Assembly (NCBI RefSeq): GCF_018282095.1
Contig: NZ_CP074126.1
Location: 1,560,501-1,624,500, forward strand
Direction of reading: 5' to 3'
From: Pseudovibrio brasiliensis
GTDB lineage: Bacteria; Pseudomonadota; Alphaproteobacteria; Rhizobiales; Stappiaceae
Length of the DNA: 64,000 nt
Shown piece by piece: positions 8,838-17,422 of the stretch; positions within the stretch are counted from its first letter, which is position 1; each line of letters starts with the position of its first letter. Both the position numbers and the translations under genes were made by a program. Below the pieces are notes generated by a model that saw only the letters and a list, made by a program, of their open reading frames with translations, was not told the DNA's origin and searched no databases.

Positions 8838-9275
8838 TTGAGCTGCTTTGGTTTTTACGTGATTGAAATTGATTTCCCAATTGAGTTTTTGGTGAAAGGA
8901 ACCCCCGTCTCGCTACAGGCTAAGCGTGCCGAGGCTCGTGAAGAATGGAAGGAAATAGTGAAGGCGGCTAGTACAACTGCGATTGAGACACCTCACATGG
9001 TCTCAGATAAAATTCTTGCTGTTACGATTTACTATTTCCCAGAAGAAGCGATGCAAGGAGATATTGACAATATTGTTAAACCAATTCTTGATGCATTGAA
9101 TCGCCATATCTACTTCGATGATAATCAAGTTGAACGACTTGTTGTGCAAAAGTTTGAACCCGATAGAGTGTTTGAGTTTCAGAATGTTACTCAAACACTA
9201 CAAGATGCGTTAGAAGGCAAGCCTCCTGTTCTCTATATAAAGATTTCAGACAACCCTCATGAGGAACTGAGATGA
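8838..9275 (+). CDS. RusA-family Holliday junction resolvase
   Basis: An endonuclease family that resolves four-way DNA junctions, common in phages and mobile islands. All four active-site acids and the lysine of RusA are in place: GDIDNIVK gives Asp75, Asp77 and Lys81, and IYFDDNQV gives Asp94/95 (numbered from the TTG at 8838). The start is uncertain: TTG at 8838 or GTG at 8859, neither with a good ribosome site. The stop overlaps the next gene by four bases (ATGA), so the two are probably translated together. Codon use is clearly AT-richer than in flanking genes, a sign of transfer. Confidence 0.85.
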   Translation: MSCFGFYVIEIDFPIEFLVKGTPVSLQAKRAEAREEWKEIVKAASTTAIETPHMVSDKILAVTIYYFPEEAMQGDIDNIVKPILDALNRHIYFDDNQVERLVVQKFEPDRVFEFQNVTQTLQDALEGKPPVLYIKISDNPHEELR

Positions 9276-9910
9276 GTTGGCAAGTTGAAAATGAAGTGCT
9301 TCAGTCTTTGAGGCCAGAGTTAGAAGAACAAGGTTATGAAGTCTTCGTGCACCCGCAGGCTTCTCAGCTACCGCGGTTTATGCGTGGATACCAACCGGAT
9401 GCAGTTGCTTTCAAGCAAGGGAAGAATCTAGCAATTGAGGTGAAACGTAGGTCTCAACAGGGGCGAAAGCTAATCGCGCAGATTGCCAAAAAATTCGAAG
9501 AAAAAGAGGATTGGGAATTTCGAGTTGTTTGGTTGAACTCTCGTCCAGATAAAGAGTTCTTAGCTACACAAAGTCTGGAAACGGTCGATTTGCGATTGGA
9601 AGAAGTGCAAACTCTGATTAGTGAAAAACACTATCAACCAGCTTTGTGGATGTCTTGGGCAACATTCGAGGCGTTGGCCAGATTTTTGTTGCCAAAAAGT
9701 TTTGGTCGCCCACAAACGCCAGCTCGTATCATTCAGGTTTTAGCAACAGATGGATACATAACTCCAACAGAAGCTGACTTGTTACGTAAGCTTGCTGATA
9801 AAAGAACTCGGTCTATTCATGGCGACTTAAACGTCCAAGTCGACCCTGCGGAGCTCGAGCGATTTTCGAAGATTCTGACTTATCTATCAAAAAACTCTGA
9901 TAGCAACTAA
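9272..9910 (+). CDS. PD-(D/E)xK nuclease-like protein with HEPN-like C-terminal half
   Basis: A 212-residue protein not matching a family I can name. The N-terminal half has the restriction-endonuclease-fold signature: PD at 42-43 in QPDAVAF, then IEVKRR with Glu56 and Lys58. The C-terminal half (about 118-205) is helical and ends in DKRTRSIHGD, giving R178-x4-H183-G, the catalytic pattern of HEPN RNases. It overlaps the RusA-like gene by 4 bases and shares its AT-rich codon use. The context suggests a paired nuclease cassette, perhaps defensive. Motifs are visible; function is inference. Confidence 0.6.
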   Translation: MSWQVENEVLQSLRPELEEQGYEVFVHPQASQLPRFMRGYQPDAVAFKQGKNLAIEVKRRSQQGRKLIAQIAKKFEEKEDWEFRVVWLNSRPDKEFLATQSLETVDLRLEEVQTLISEKHYQPALWMSWATFEALARFLLPKSFGRPQTPARIIQVLATDGYITPTEADLLRKLADKRTRSIHGDLNVQVDPAELERFSKILTYLSKNSDSN

Positions 9911-10131
9911 CTCACATTAGAGTTGTTTGGAGTAAAGGTGAGAGATCAGCGTCTATGAGGTGTTACTAGAAATGCCAAAATGAGCTGAGGTCTTTAAGAG
10001 TATCTTACTTAGACCACAGCACACCTTTGCCCCTCCCAAAAACCATGGGCCAACCAACCCTCAGGATTTCCCATTTTTTAGCAGTCATTTGCGAAAATTA
10101 GCCCTAAATAACAAAGAAACTGGGGCTACCG

Positions 10132-10818
10132 GTGCAGTCGAAGTCTTTAAAGAACCTGTTTGACTATCGGATTGAAGTGTTTCTCTTCAGTCAGATGTTG
10201 CTCATGTTTGGCGCACTGATCCTGCCGGGGCAAACGCTGGAAGCCCATGTGTTCAGCGCGTTTTATATCTTCAACATCGCCACCGGCATGCTGATTACGC
10301 TAAAGAAGCGAGAGTTCTTCCGCATGGTCGCCGTCCTGCTGGGGTGTTCGCTGGTCCTGGCATTTCTGGATACGCCCATCTTCCCCACAATCGACCCGCT
10401 GGTCCCACAGATCGCCATCTACTTTGCTTTTCATGCAGTGGTGGCCGTGGTGTTGATAGACGAAATGCTCCGGACCTTCGAAGAGAACTACCGTGTCGTT
10501 CTGGGGGTGCTCAGTGGCTACATCTCCATCGGCATGGTCTCGTTCTTTCTCTTTATACTTATAGAACACATGCACCCGGGCTCGTTCAAAGGTCTGCCCA
10601 TTGAAGATCTGAACACCCACTCGCAGGAAGAGGCTCTCATGTACGCCGCCTTCATCACGCTGATGACAATCGGCTACGGCGACATCGTGCCCATTACACC
10701 CATCGCCAGAAAGGCCGCGATTATTGTAGGTCTGGCAGGTCAGTTTTACATGGTTGTGCTCACCGCCATCATCGTTGGCAAGTTTTTAAAGTACCGGCAA
10801 CCACGCAAAAAAGATTGA
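10132..10818 (+). CDS. Two-TM-pore potassium channel-like membrane protein
   Basis: A 228-residue inner-membrane protein with several helices (about 17-32, 39-56, 66-80, 93-112, 125-146, 190-220) and a potassium selectivity filter TIGYGD (179-184) between the last two. Two pore helices frame the filter, as in ion-channel family PF07885; the four helices before it are more than the minimal two-TM channel needs and resemble the voltage-sensor-like N-terminus of six-TM channels without obvious arginine repeats. The GTG start at 10132 is the likely one. No regulatory RCK domain is attached. Confidence 0.8.
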   Translation: MQSKSLKNLFDYRIEVFLFSQMLLMFGALILPGQTLEAHVFSAFYIFNIATGMLITLKKREFFRMVAVLLGCSLVLAFLDTPIFPTIDPLVPQIAIYFAFHAVVAVVLIDEMLRTFEENYRVVLGVLSGYISIGMVSFFLFILIEHMHPGSFKGLPIEDLNTHSQEEALMYAAFITLMTIGYGDIVPITPIARKAAIIVGLAGQFYMVVLTAIIVGKFLKYRQPRKKD

Positions 10819-10977
10819 GCCATCGCCAGCCCAAATGGGCTCCCAAAGCCATTACAAAATAAAGAGTGAAGGCGACCCATCTGATCCTGATTAAAGCTGA
10901 ACGGGTTTCATCGGCAGTTATTAAGCGCAGCCTGTTTTAATTGCCGGGAAACACCTGAGCCAACCGGAAGGTCGCCC

Positions 10978-11298
10978 ATGCCAATGTTCTCCATGGACAA
11001 TATGCGCAAGCTGAAGAAGTTCAATTCTTTGGCCACCGGCAAAACATGGAAGATGTTTATCGCCTTCAATGCTGAGGCCATGTCTGATGGGGCGATTTCC
11101 AAAAAGAACAAGCAGCTCATTTCACTCGCCGCCGCGCTCACCACCCAATGCCCGTATTGCATCGAGATCCACCGCGAGAACGCCAAGGTCTGCGGCGCCA
11201 CCGATGCAGAGCTCGCCGAAGTGGTTTTCATCGCTGCCGCCATCCGCGCCAGCAGCGCCATCACCCACGGGACGCACCTGATTGAACACGACGAGTGA
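10978..11298 (+). CDS. AhpD-like carboxymuconolactone decarboxylase family protein
   Basis: A 106-residue single-domain protein with the AhpD redox motif QCPYCIEIH: Cys58, Cys61 and His65. Members of this family act as peroxidase partners or as small disulfide reductases. The start has a GGAAGGTCG-type site just before it. Monocistronic, convergent with the ABC-F gene downstream. The specific substrate cannot be inferred. Confidence 0.85.
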   Translation: MPMFSMDNMRKLKKFNSLATGKTWKMFIAFNAEAMSDGAISKKNKQLISLAAALTTQCPYCIEIHRENAKVCGATDAELAEVVFIAAAIRASSAITHGTHLIEHDE

Positions 11299-11404
11299 GG
11301 ACCGCGCAGGGGGATAAGGTCTGTTCGGGTACCAAGTGACCATTTCGGGAAAAACGTAGAAAATCACTGAAGAACGCAAATGAGCGCACAAAACAACGCA
11401 AAGC

Positions 11405-11436
11405 AAAAAAGGCTCCGGATCACTCCGAAGCCTTTT
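11405..11436 (-). terminator. Intrinsic terminator of the ABC-F gene
   Basis: Read on the minus strand, an AAAAGGCTTCGGA arm pairs with TCCGGAGCCTTTTTT around a GTGA loop, with one mismatch in the stem and a T-run after it. It lies about 25 bases after the stop of the minus-strand ABC-F gene and may also stop the AhpD-like gene from the other side. Confidence 0.75.
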
Positions 11437-11461
11437 GAAATACTATAGTGATAAGAGAGGG

Positions 11462-13273
11462 TTAGCCCTCGTCGGCCAGCATCTCTAGCTCCAGCCACTC
11501 TTCTTCCAGCGCGCCAAGCTCCTCCTGAAACTTCCCAATAGCGTTCGTCACTTTGTGAAAACGATCCGGATTGGCCGCAAACAGGTTCGGGTCTTCTAAC
11601 TCCTTCTGAGCTTTGGCAATTTTCGCTTCCAGCTTTTCCATCTCACCCGGAATGGCCTTCAGCCGGTGCGCCTGCGTGAAGTTGAGGCCAGACTTCTTAT
11701 CCTCTTTTTTCGCAGCAGGTGCAGGGGACTTATCCTCCTTAGTCGGCTTATCGGCCTTGGCCGCTTTGCGCGCCTGCACCCCTTCACCGCGTTGGCGCAC
11801 CATGTCGGTGTAACCGCCCGCATACTCACCCCAATTGCCGCTCTCATCTTCCATGGTGATCACGCTGGTACAAATGCGATCAAGGAAGTCACGGTCGTGG
11901 CTCACAAGCAGAACGGTGCCGGGATAATCAGAAATCAGCTCCTGCAACAGATCCAGCGTTTCAAGGTCCAGATCGTTGGTCGGCTCATCGAGTACCATCA
12001 GGTTGGAAGGTGCAGCCAGCGCACGCGCCAGCAACAAACGTCCCCGTTCCCCGCCCGAAAGCACACGCACAGGGGTGCGCGCTTGTTCCGGCTTAAACAG
12101 GAAGTCCTTGAGATAACTCATGACATGCTTGGAGGTGTCCCCCAGAATAACCATGTCCCCACTGCCACCTGTCATGGCATTGACGAGCGTGTCATTCGGG
12201 TCCAGCTTCTCGCGCTTCTGGTCCAGCGTGATCATCTGCAGGTTGGCGCCAAGGCGCACAGTGCCCGTGTCCGGAGCCAGCTCGCCGGTCAGCATTTTGA
12301 GCAAGGTGGTCTTGCCAGCACCGTTCGGCCCCACAAAGCCAATCCGGTCTCCACGCAAAATGCGGGTGGAGAAGTTTTTGACGATCGGGCGCTCTTCGTA
12401 GGTCTTGCCGATGCCCTTGGCTTCAGAAACCAGCTTGCCGGAGATATCGCCCTCAGTGGCGGCCATTTTAACAGTGCCCTGCGGACCTTTGTGATCCTTG
12501 CGCTTCTGACGCAGCTCAGCCAACTCCCGCACCCGGCGCATGTTCCGCTTACGACGTGCCGTCACGCCATAAACCATCCAATGCTCTTCCTGCCGGATTT
12601 TCTCGTTCAGCCGTGCCTGCTCTTTTTCTTCCTCTTCAAAAACCTTGTCTCGCCACTCTTCAAACTTGGCAAAGCCCTGGTCCATACGGCGAGAGATGCC
12701 TCTGTCGATCCAGTAGGTTACGCGCGATAGGTTTTCCAGAAAACGACGGTCGTGTGAGATCAGAACAATGGCAGACTTCATCTGCTTCAGCTCAGATTCC
12801 AGCCATTCAATTACAGGAAGGTCCAAATGGTTGGTCGGCTCGTCCAGCAGCAAAATGTCCGGCTCCGGCGCCAACGCCCGCGCAATCGCCGCCCGTTTTG
12901 CCTCGCCACCAGAAAGCGTCGCCGGATCTTCATCCCCGGTCAGGCCCAAAATCTCCAATAAGTATTTTGCCCGGTATTGATCATCGCCCGGCGCCAGTCC
13001 ACCTTCTGCGTAGGCAAGCACGGTTGGGTACCCCGAAAGGTCAGGTTCTTGCGGCAGGTAGCGAATTGTCCTCCCTGGCTGCAAAAAGTACTCCCCCTTA
13101 TCCGGCTCTGAGAGCCCGGCGGCAATTTTCAGCAGTGTCGACTTGCCAGACCCGTTCCGACCAACCAAGCAGATCCGCTCGCCTTCCCCGACTTGCAGCT
13201 CTGCACCAGTCAAAAGAGGGGTCGTCCCAAAGTTAAGGTGTATGTCTCGCACATGAAGAAGCGGTGGTGCCAT
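11462..13273 (-). CDS. ABC-F family ATPase, Uup-like
   Basis: A soluble tandem-ATPase protein of 603 residues without membrane segments. The first Walker A is GRNGSGKST (38-46) with signature LSGGEAKR, the second is GPNGAGKTT (about 320) with signature LSGGERGR. A linker rich in charged residues joins them. After the second domain comes a Lys/Glu-rich spacer and a C-terminal coiled coil (about 530-600), the arrangement of Uup, which acts on ribosomes and branched DNA. Assignment to Uup rather than another ABC-F subgroup rests on this C-terminal extension. Confidence 0.88.
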   Translation of the reverse strand: MAPPLLHVRDIHLNFGTTPLLTGAELQVGEGERICLVGRNGSGKSTLLKIAAGLSEPDKGEYFLQPGRTIRYLPQEPDLSGYPTVLAYAEGGLAPGDDQYRAKYLLEILGLTGDEDPATLSGGEAKRAAIARALAPEPDILLLDEPTNHLDLPVIEWLESELKQMKSAIVLISHDRRFLENLSRVTYWIDRGISRRMDQGFAKFEEWRDKVFEEEEKEQARLNEKIRQEEHWMVYGVTARRKRNMRRVRELAELRQKRKDHKGPQGTVKMAATEGDISGKLVSEAKGIGKTYEERPIVKNFSTRILRGDRIGFVGPNGAGKTTLLKMLTGELAPDTGTVRLGANLQMITLDQKREKLDPNDTLVNAMTGGSGDMVILGDTSKHVMSYLKDFLFKPEQARTPVRVLSGGERGRLLLARALAAPSNLMVLDEPTNDLDLETLDLLQELISDYPGTVLLVSHDRDFLDRICTSVITMEDESGNWGEYAGGYTDMVRQRGEGVQARKAAKADKPTKEDKSPAPAAKKEDKKSGLNFTQAHRLKAIPGEMEKLEAKIAKAQKELEDPNLFAANPDRFHKVTNAIGKFQEELGALEEEWLELEMLADEG

Positions 13274-13570
13274 TAAGCCAGTCTTTCCAGATTCCTGAAG
13301 CAGCGCATTTCAACGCTAGGAGTAGATTTGTTGGTAGTGCTCTACCACAAATGAGAGAAGGTTAAAGTTTTTTGCCACACCTGTGAAAAAATGGGGGCGA
13401 CAAACCTCGAGCGTCATAGTGACGCGATTGGAAAAGATTCAGTAACGGAACTTGAAATAAAAGTTCGCATTTGAGCTAAGTTTAGAAATAATACTTCCAT
13501 AAACGTTTATTATTCAAATAAGAGATTAAAATAATCTCCGATTGCGAGGAAATTTTGATCCCTCGACACT

Positions 13571-13579
13571 TGCTATAAT
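13571..13579 (+). promoter_or_regulatory. Extended -10 promoter for the opp operon
   Basis: The sequence TGCTATAAT is a perfect extended -10 element. A start of transcription near 13586 would give a leader of about 70 bases. No good -35 is seen at the usual distance, which fits an extended -10 promoter. Confidence 0.5.
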
Positions 13580-13582
13580 AAC

Positions 13583-13629
13583 GCAACAGTGAAATGTTGC
13601 TGCGAACTGCCAGTCTCCAAATCTGGCGG
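13583..13629 (+). promoter_or_regulatory. Leader hairpins before oppA
   Basis: Two adjacent stem-loops lie between the promoter and the ribosome site: GCAACA/TGTTGC (13583-13588, 13595-13600, loop GTGAAA) and CTGCCAG/CTGGCGG (13607-13613, 13623-13629, one G-U). They may stabilise the mRNA or be targets of small-RNA control, which is common for opp mRNAs. Confidence 0.4.
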
Positions 13630-13658
13630 AATGTAACTTGAGGAGAGGGGAGATCTGT

Positions 13659-15245
13659 ATGATCAAGTCCATTCGTATGTCAGCGCTAGCTGCAGCTCTT
13701 GTAGCTGCTACTTCGCTATCTGCTGCGGCTGAAACCGTTTACAACCGTGGTAACTCCGCTGACCCGGAAACTCTTGACCAGCATAAGACATCTACTACCT
13801 ACGAAGCTCACATCCTGCGTGATCTTTACGAAGGTCTTGTTGCTTACAACGCGAAGGGCGAAATCATCCCTGGCGCGGCGGCAAGCTGGACTGTTTCTGA
13901 CGATGGTCTGACATACACATTCAAGATGCGTGACGACGCGAAATGGTCAAACGGCGACCCAGTTCTTGCTGGTGACTTCGTTTACTCTCTGCGCCGCATC
14001 ATGAACCCAATGACCGGTGCGAAATACGCAAACGTTCTCTACCCAATCCTGAACTCCGAAGCCGTTAACAAAGGCGACATGGAAGGTGAGAAGCTCGGCG
14101 TTAAAGCAATTGATGACAAGACCCTTGAAATCAAGCTGCACGCTCCAACTCCTTACTTCATCCAGCTTCTGGCGCACCAGTCCGGTCTTCCAGTACACCC
14201 TGCATCCGTTGAAAAGTACGGTTCTGACTTCGTTAAGCCAGAAAACATCGTAACCAACGGCGCATTTGTACTGTCCAGCTTCGTTCCAAACGATGCAGTG
14301 ACCGCAGTTAAGAACCCCCACTTCCATGATGCAGCAAACGTTGCTCTGGACAAAGTTAAGTTCTACCCAACTGAAGACCGTGGTGCAGCTCTTCGCCGCT
14401 TCCAGGCTGGCGAACTGGACACCAACAACGACGCTCCACTGGAGCAGATTGAATTCATCCGTAGCGAGCTGGGCGACCAGTTCAAAGTAGCGCCTTACCT
14501 GGGCACCTACTACTACGCGCTGAACCACGAATCCGAAGCTATGAAAGACCCTGATGTACGTCAGGCTCTGTCCATGGCAATTGACCGTGAGTTCCTGGCA
14601 GAAGACATCTGGGGCGGCACCATGGTTGCTGCATACTCCCTCGTGCCTCCAGGAATCGACAACTACGGCGACCCAGCATACTCTTCCTGGGCAGAAACAG
14701 ATCTGCTCGACCGTGAAGAAGAAGCTAAGAAAATTCTTGAGTCCAAAGGTTACAACGAGAGCAACCCTCTGAAGGTTGAAATCCGTTACAACACCTCTGA
14801 GAACCACAAGAACACTGCTGTTGCGATCGCAGACATGTGGAAGCCTCTTGGCGTTGAAGTGTCCATGCTGAACACTGACACCAAGACCCACTACGCACAC
14901 CTGCGTGACCGTGGTGATTTTGACGTTGCTCGTGCAGGTTGGATCGGTGACTACTCCGACCCACAGAACTTCCTGTTCATGACCGAAAGCGACAACACCG
15001 GCTTCAACTACGCTCGCTACGAAAACCCTGAGTACGATGCACTCATGGACGAAGCAGCAGTAACTGTTGACCTTGAAAAGCGCGCAGAAATCCTGAAGAA
15101 AGCTGAAACTATCTTCATGCGTGACCTGCCATTCCTGCCTTTGATGTACTACGGCTCCAAGAACCTTGTTTCCGATAAGGTTTCCGGTTTCGAATCCAAC
15201 CTGTTGGACGTGCATCCAAGCCGCTTCGTCAAGATTAACAAGTAA
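13659..15245 (+). CDS. oppA: Oligopeptide ABC transporter, substrate-binding protein
   Basis: The periplasmic peptide-binding component of an Opp importer (SBP family 5). The start at 13659 is chosen for its strong GAGGAGAGG site and because it begins a clear signal peptide, with cleavage after SAAA near residue 24. The 528-residue length is typical (about 540). The GNSADPETLDQHKTSTTYEA region and the NxGxNYARY segment near the C-terminus are typical of the family. Codon use is strongly biased to the optimal set, suggesting high expression. The permeases and ATPase follow on the same strand. Confidence 0.95.
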   Translation: MIKSIRMSALAAALVAATSLSAAAETVYNRGNSADPETLDQHKTSTTYEAHILRDLYEGLVAYNAKGEIIPGAAASWTVSDDGLTYTFKMRDDAKWSNGDPVLAGDFVYSLRRIMNPMTGAKYANVLYPILNSEAVNKGDMEGEKLGVKAIDDKTLEIKLHAPTPYFIQLLAHQSGLPVHPASVEKYGSDFVKPENIVTNGAFVLSSFVPNDAVTAVKNPHFHDAANVALDKVKFYPTEDRGAALRRFQAGELDTNNDAPLEQIEFIRSELGDQFKVAPYLGTYYYALNHESEAMKDPDVRQALSMAIDREFLAEDIWGGTMVAAYSLVPPGIDNYGDPAYSSWAETDLLDREEEAKKILESKGYNESNPLKVEIRYNTSENHKNTAVAIADMWKPLGVEVSMLNTDTKTHYAHLRDRGDFDVARAGWIGDYSDPQNFLFMTESDNTGFNYARYENPEYDALMDEAAVTVDLEKRAEILKKAETIFMRDLPFLPLMYYGSKNLVSDKVSGFESNLLDVHPSRFVKINK

Positions 15246-15261
15246 TCTTTAACGCGACAGA

Positions 15262-15302
15262 AAATGCCAGTCATGCAGGATAGCTCATGGCTGGCATTTT
15301 TG
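15262..15302 (+). terminator. Hairpin with T-run between oppA and oppB
   Basis: A long stem (AAATGCCAGTCATG with CATGGCTGGCATTTTT, one G-U) and a T-run lie right after oppA. In transport operons such an element usually lets most transcripts stop after, or be protected at, the binding-protein gene, so that oppA is made in excess over the permeases. Confidence 0.8.
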
Positions 15303-15350
15303 TGAACTATCGGTAAATAAAAACGATAAACAACTGGAGAAGCAAGGCCC

Positions 15351-16274
15351 ATGTTACGCTATGTCCTGAGCAGATTGCTCAGCGCGATACCGACCTTGTT
15401 CTTGATCATTACCATTTCCTTCTTCCTTATGCGCGTAGCGCCAGGTGGTCCGTTCGATCTGGAACGTCCACTGGAAGCAAAGGTCATGGAGAACCTGAAC
15501 AAGATTTACAATTTGGACAAACCTCTTTGGGAACAGTACCTCATTTATCTCAAGAGCGTATTGTCCGGTGATTTTGGTCCAAGTTTCTTCTTCCGAGATT
15601 TCTCGATCAATGAACTTTTCGCCCAAAGTCTTCCAATCTCCATGCAGCTCGGTCTTTCCGCACTGGCACTTGCCTTGGCTGTTGGTGGGTTTTTGGGGGT
15701 TATCGCAGCACTGCGCCAGAATAAAGGCGTCGACTACTCTGTGATGGCCGTTGCGACGCTCGGGGTGACCATCCCGAACTTTGTTGTGGCACCAATCCTG
15801 ACGCTCATACTGGGTGTTCATTATGGCTGGCTTCCTGTTGGAGGCTGGGGCGGGGGCGCCTTCGTCAACATGGTTCTGCCTGTCGTAACACTGGCTCTTC
15901 CGCAGATTGCTGTTGTTGCGCGCCTGACCCGTGGTTCTATGATCGAAGCACTGCGTTCCAACCACGTCCGTACGGCTCGCGCCTATGGCCTGTCCGGATA
16001 CACCGTCGTTGTCGTTCACGCTCTGCGTGGTGCGATCCTGCCGGTTGTTTCCTACCTCGGCCCTGCAGCTGCAGCTCTGCTGACTGGTTCCGTGGTTATC
16101 GAAACCATCTTCGGCATTCCGGGTATTGGACGTTACTTCGTACAGGGCGCTCTGAACCGTGACTACACACTCGTTATGGGTACCGTAGTGGTCGTCGCCT
16201 GTTTCGTCATTATCTTCAACCTCATCGTGGATCTGCTATACGCAATGCTTGATCCTCGCGTGCGTTTTGACTGA
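15351..16274 (+). CDS. oppB: Oligopeptide ABC transporter, permease
   Basis: A 307-residue inner-membrane permease, the same length as E. coli OppB (306). The N-terminus MLRYVLSRLLSAIPTLFLI is the typical first helix of the family, and the coupling-helix region RLTRGSMIEALRSNHVRTAR contacts the ATPase. A GGAGA site lies upstream. It forms the pore with the oppC product. Confidence 0.95.
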   Translation: MLRYVLSRLLSAIPTLFLIITISFFLMRVAPGGPFDLERPLEAKVMENLNKIYNLDKPLWEQYLIYLKSVLSGDFGPSFFFRDFSINELFAQSLPISMQLGLSALALALAVGGFLGVIAALRQNKGVDYSVMAVATLGVTIPNFVVAPILTLILGVHYGWLPVGGWGGGAFVNMVLPVVTLALPQIAVVARLTRGSMIEALRSNHVRTARAYGLSGYTVVVVHALRGAILPVVSYLGPAAAALLTGSVVIETIFGIPGIGRYFVQGALNRDYTLVMGTVVVVACFVIIFNLIVDLLYAMLDPRVRFD

Positions 16275-16285
16275 GGACGTAGTTT

Positions 16286-17413
16286 ATGAGTGTTACCTCC
16301 GACCAGCTGACAGAAGCCCCAAAAATGGGCCGCTCGCTGTGGGATGACGCCCGTGATCGTCTTCTCGCAAACAAAGCAGCAGTGACCTCTTTGATCGTGC
16401 TGGCAGTAATCACACTGCTGTCCATCATTGGCCCAATGCTGTCTCCGCACCCATATGATCAGGTTTATCGCGACTACGTGAAGACACCTGCGAGTCTGGA
16501 AGCTTATCCGAAACAGGATGAGATCCAGCCAGCATTTGAAAAGATCGTAAAGCGCGCTCGCATGACTGTTGACAGCTATGAGCTGACCGATGGCAAGGTG
16601 ACTGCAACCGTAACATCCCGCCGTAAGCTGGATGAACGGTATGCACGTTACTTCGACCGCTCTGACCTGTTCGAAAGCGCTGCAATCACCAACATCTCTG
16701 CTGACAAGAAGAGTGCAACTGTAACTGCTGATATTCAGTACATGCACTTCTACTTCGGCACGGATGCAAACGGTCGTGACATGCTCACCCGTACGCTGAT
16801 TGCAGGTCGTGTGTCCCTGACCATCGGTCTGCTGGCAACTTTCGTTGCGATCAGTATCGGCGTGTTCTGGGGGGCAGCTTCCGGTTACTTCGGCGGCAAA
16901 GTCGATCTGGTGATGATGCGTGTGGTAGATATCCTCTATTCACTGCCATTCATCTTCTTCGTGATCATGCTTGTAGTGTTCTTTGGCCGTAACTTCGTCC
17001 TGATGTTTATTGCTGTGGGCGCGGTTGAATGGCTGGATATGGCGCGTATTGTGCGCGGTCAGACCCTGTCTATCAAACGTCAGGAGTACGTACAGGCTGC
17101 GGAAGCTATGGGTGTTGAAGGTGGCGGCATTCTGAAGCGCCACATCATTCCAAACACTCTTGGTCCGGTTGTGATCTACATGACCCTGCTGGTACCAAAA
17201 GTGATCCTGCTGGAAAGCTTCCTGTCCTTCCTGGGCCTCGGTGTTCAGGAGCCAATGACCTCTTGGGGTGTGTTGATCTCCGAAGGTGCGCGTAACCTGC
17301 AAGGTGCTGCATGGATGCTGGTGTTCCCGGCAATCTTCCTCACCTCCACATTGTTCGCGCTGAACTTCATCGGCGACGGTCTGCGCGACGCGCTTGACCC
17401 TAAGGATCGATAA
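16286..17413 (+). CDS. oppC: Oligopeptide ABC transporter, permease with enlarged periplasmic loop
   Basis: Second pore-forming subunit. At 375 residues it is about 70 longer than E. coli OppC (302). The extra part lies between the first membrane helix (about 30-52) and the family motif FGTDANGRD (about 156), and is a charged, soluble, beta-rich segment facing the periplasm. The coupling region EYVQAAEAMGV and the C-terminal TM helices are standard. It starts 11 bases after oppB. Confidence 0.93.
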   Translation: MSVTSDQLTEAPKMGRSLWDDARDRLLANKAAVTSLIVLAVITLLSIIGPMLSPHPYDQVYRDYVKTPASLEAYPKQDEIQPAFEKIVKRARMTVDSYELTDGKVTATVTSRRKLDERYARYFDRSDLFESAAITNISADKKSATVTADIQYMHFYFGTDANGRDMLTRTLIAGRVSLTIGLLATFVAISIGVFWGAASGYFGGKVDLVMMRVVDILYSLPFIFFVIMLVVFFGRNFVLMFIAVGAVEWLDMARIVRGQTLSIKRQEYVQAAEAMGVEGGGILKRHIIPNTLGPVVIYMTLLVPKVILLESFLSFLGLGVQEPMTSWGVLISEGARNLQGAAWMLVFPAIFLTSTLFALNFIGDGLRDALDPKDR

Positions 17414-17422
17414 GAGGACAGA

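Larger units (their letters stand above)
13274..13658. other. Intergenic region upstream of oppA
   Basis: About 385 bp between the divergent ABC-F gene and oppA. The half near oppA carries a promoter-like extended -10 and two leader hairpins described separately. The rest is AT-rich with nothing I can identify. Confidence 0.5.

Noticed and set aside
10828-10841. AGCCCA/TGGGCT hairpin after the channel gene
   Set aside because: Six-base stem with a two-base loop and no T-run; too weak.
13947-15215. Long antisense frame opposite oppA
   Set aside because: Val/Cys-rich translation typical of a shadow of a highly expressed gene, with no ribosome site.
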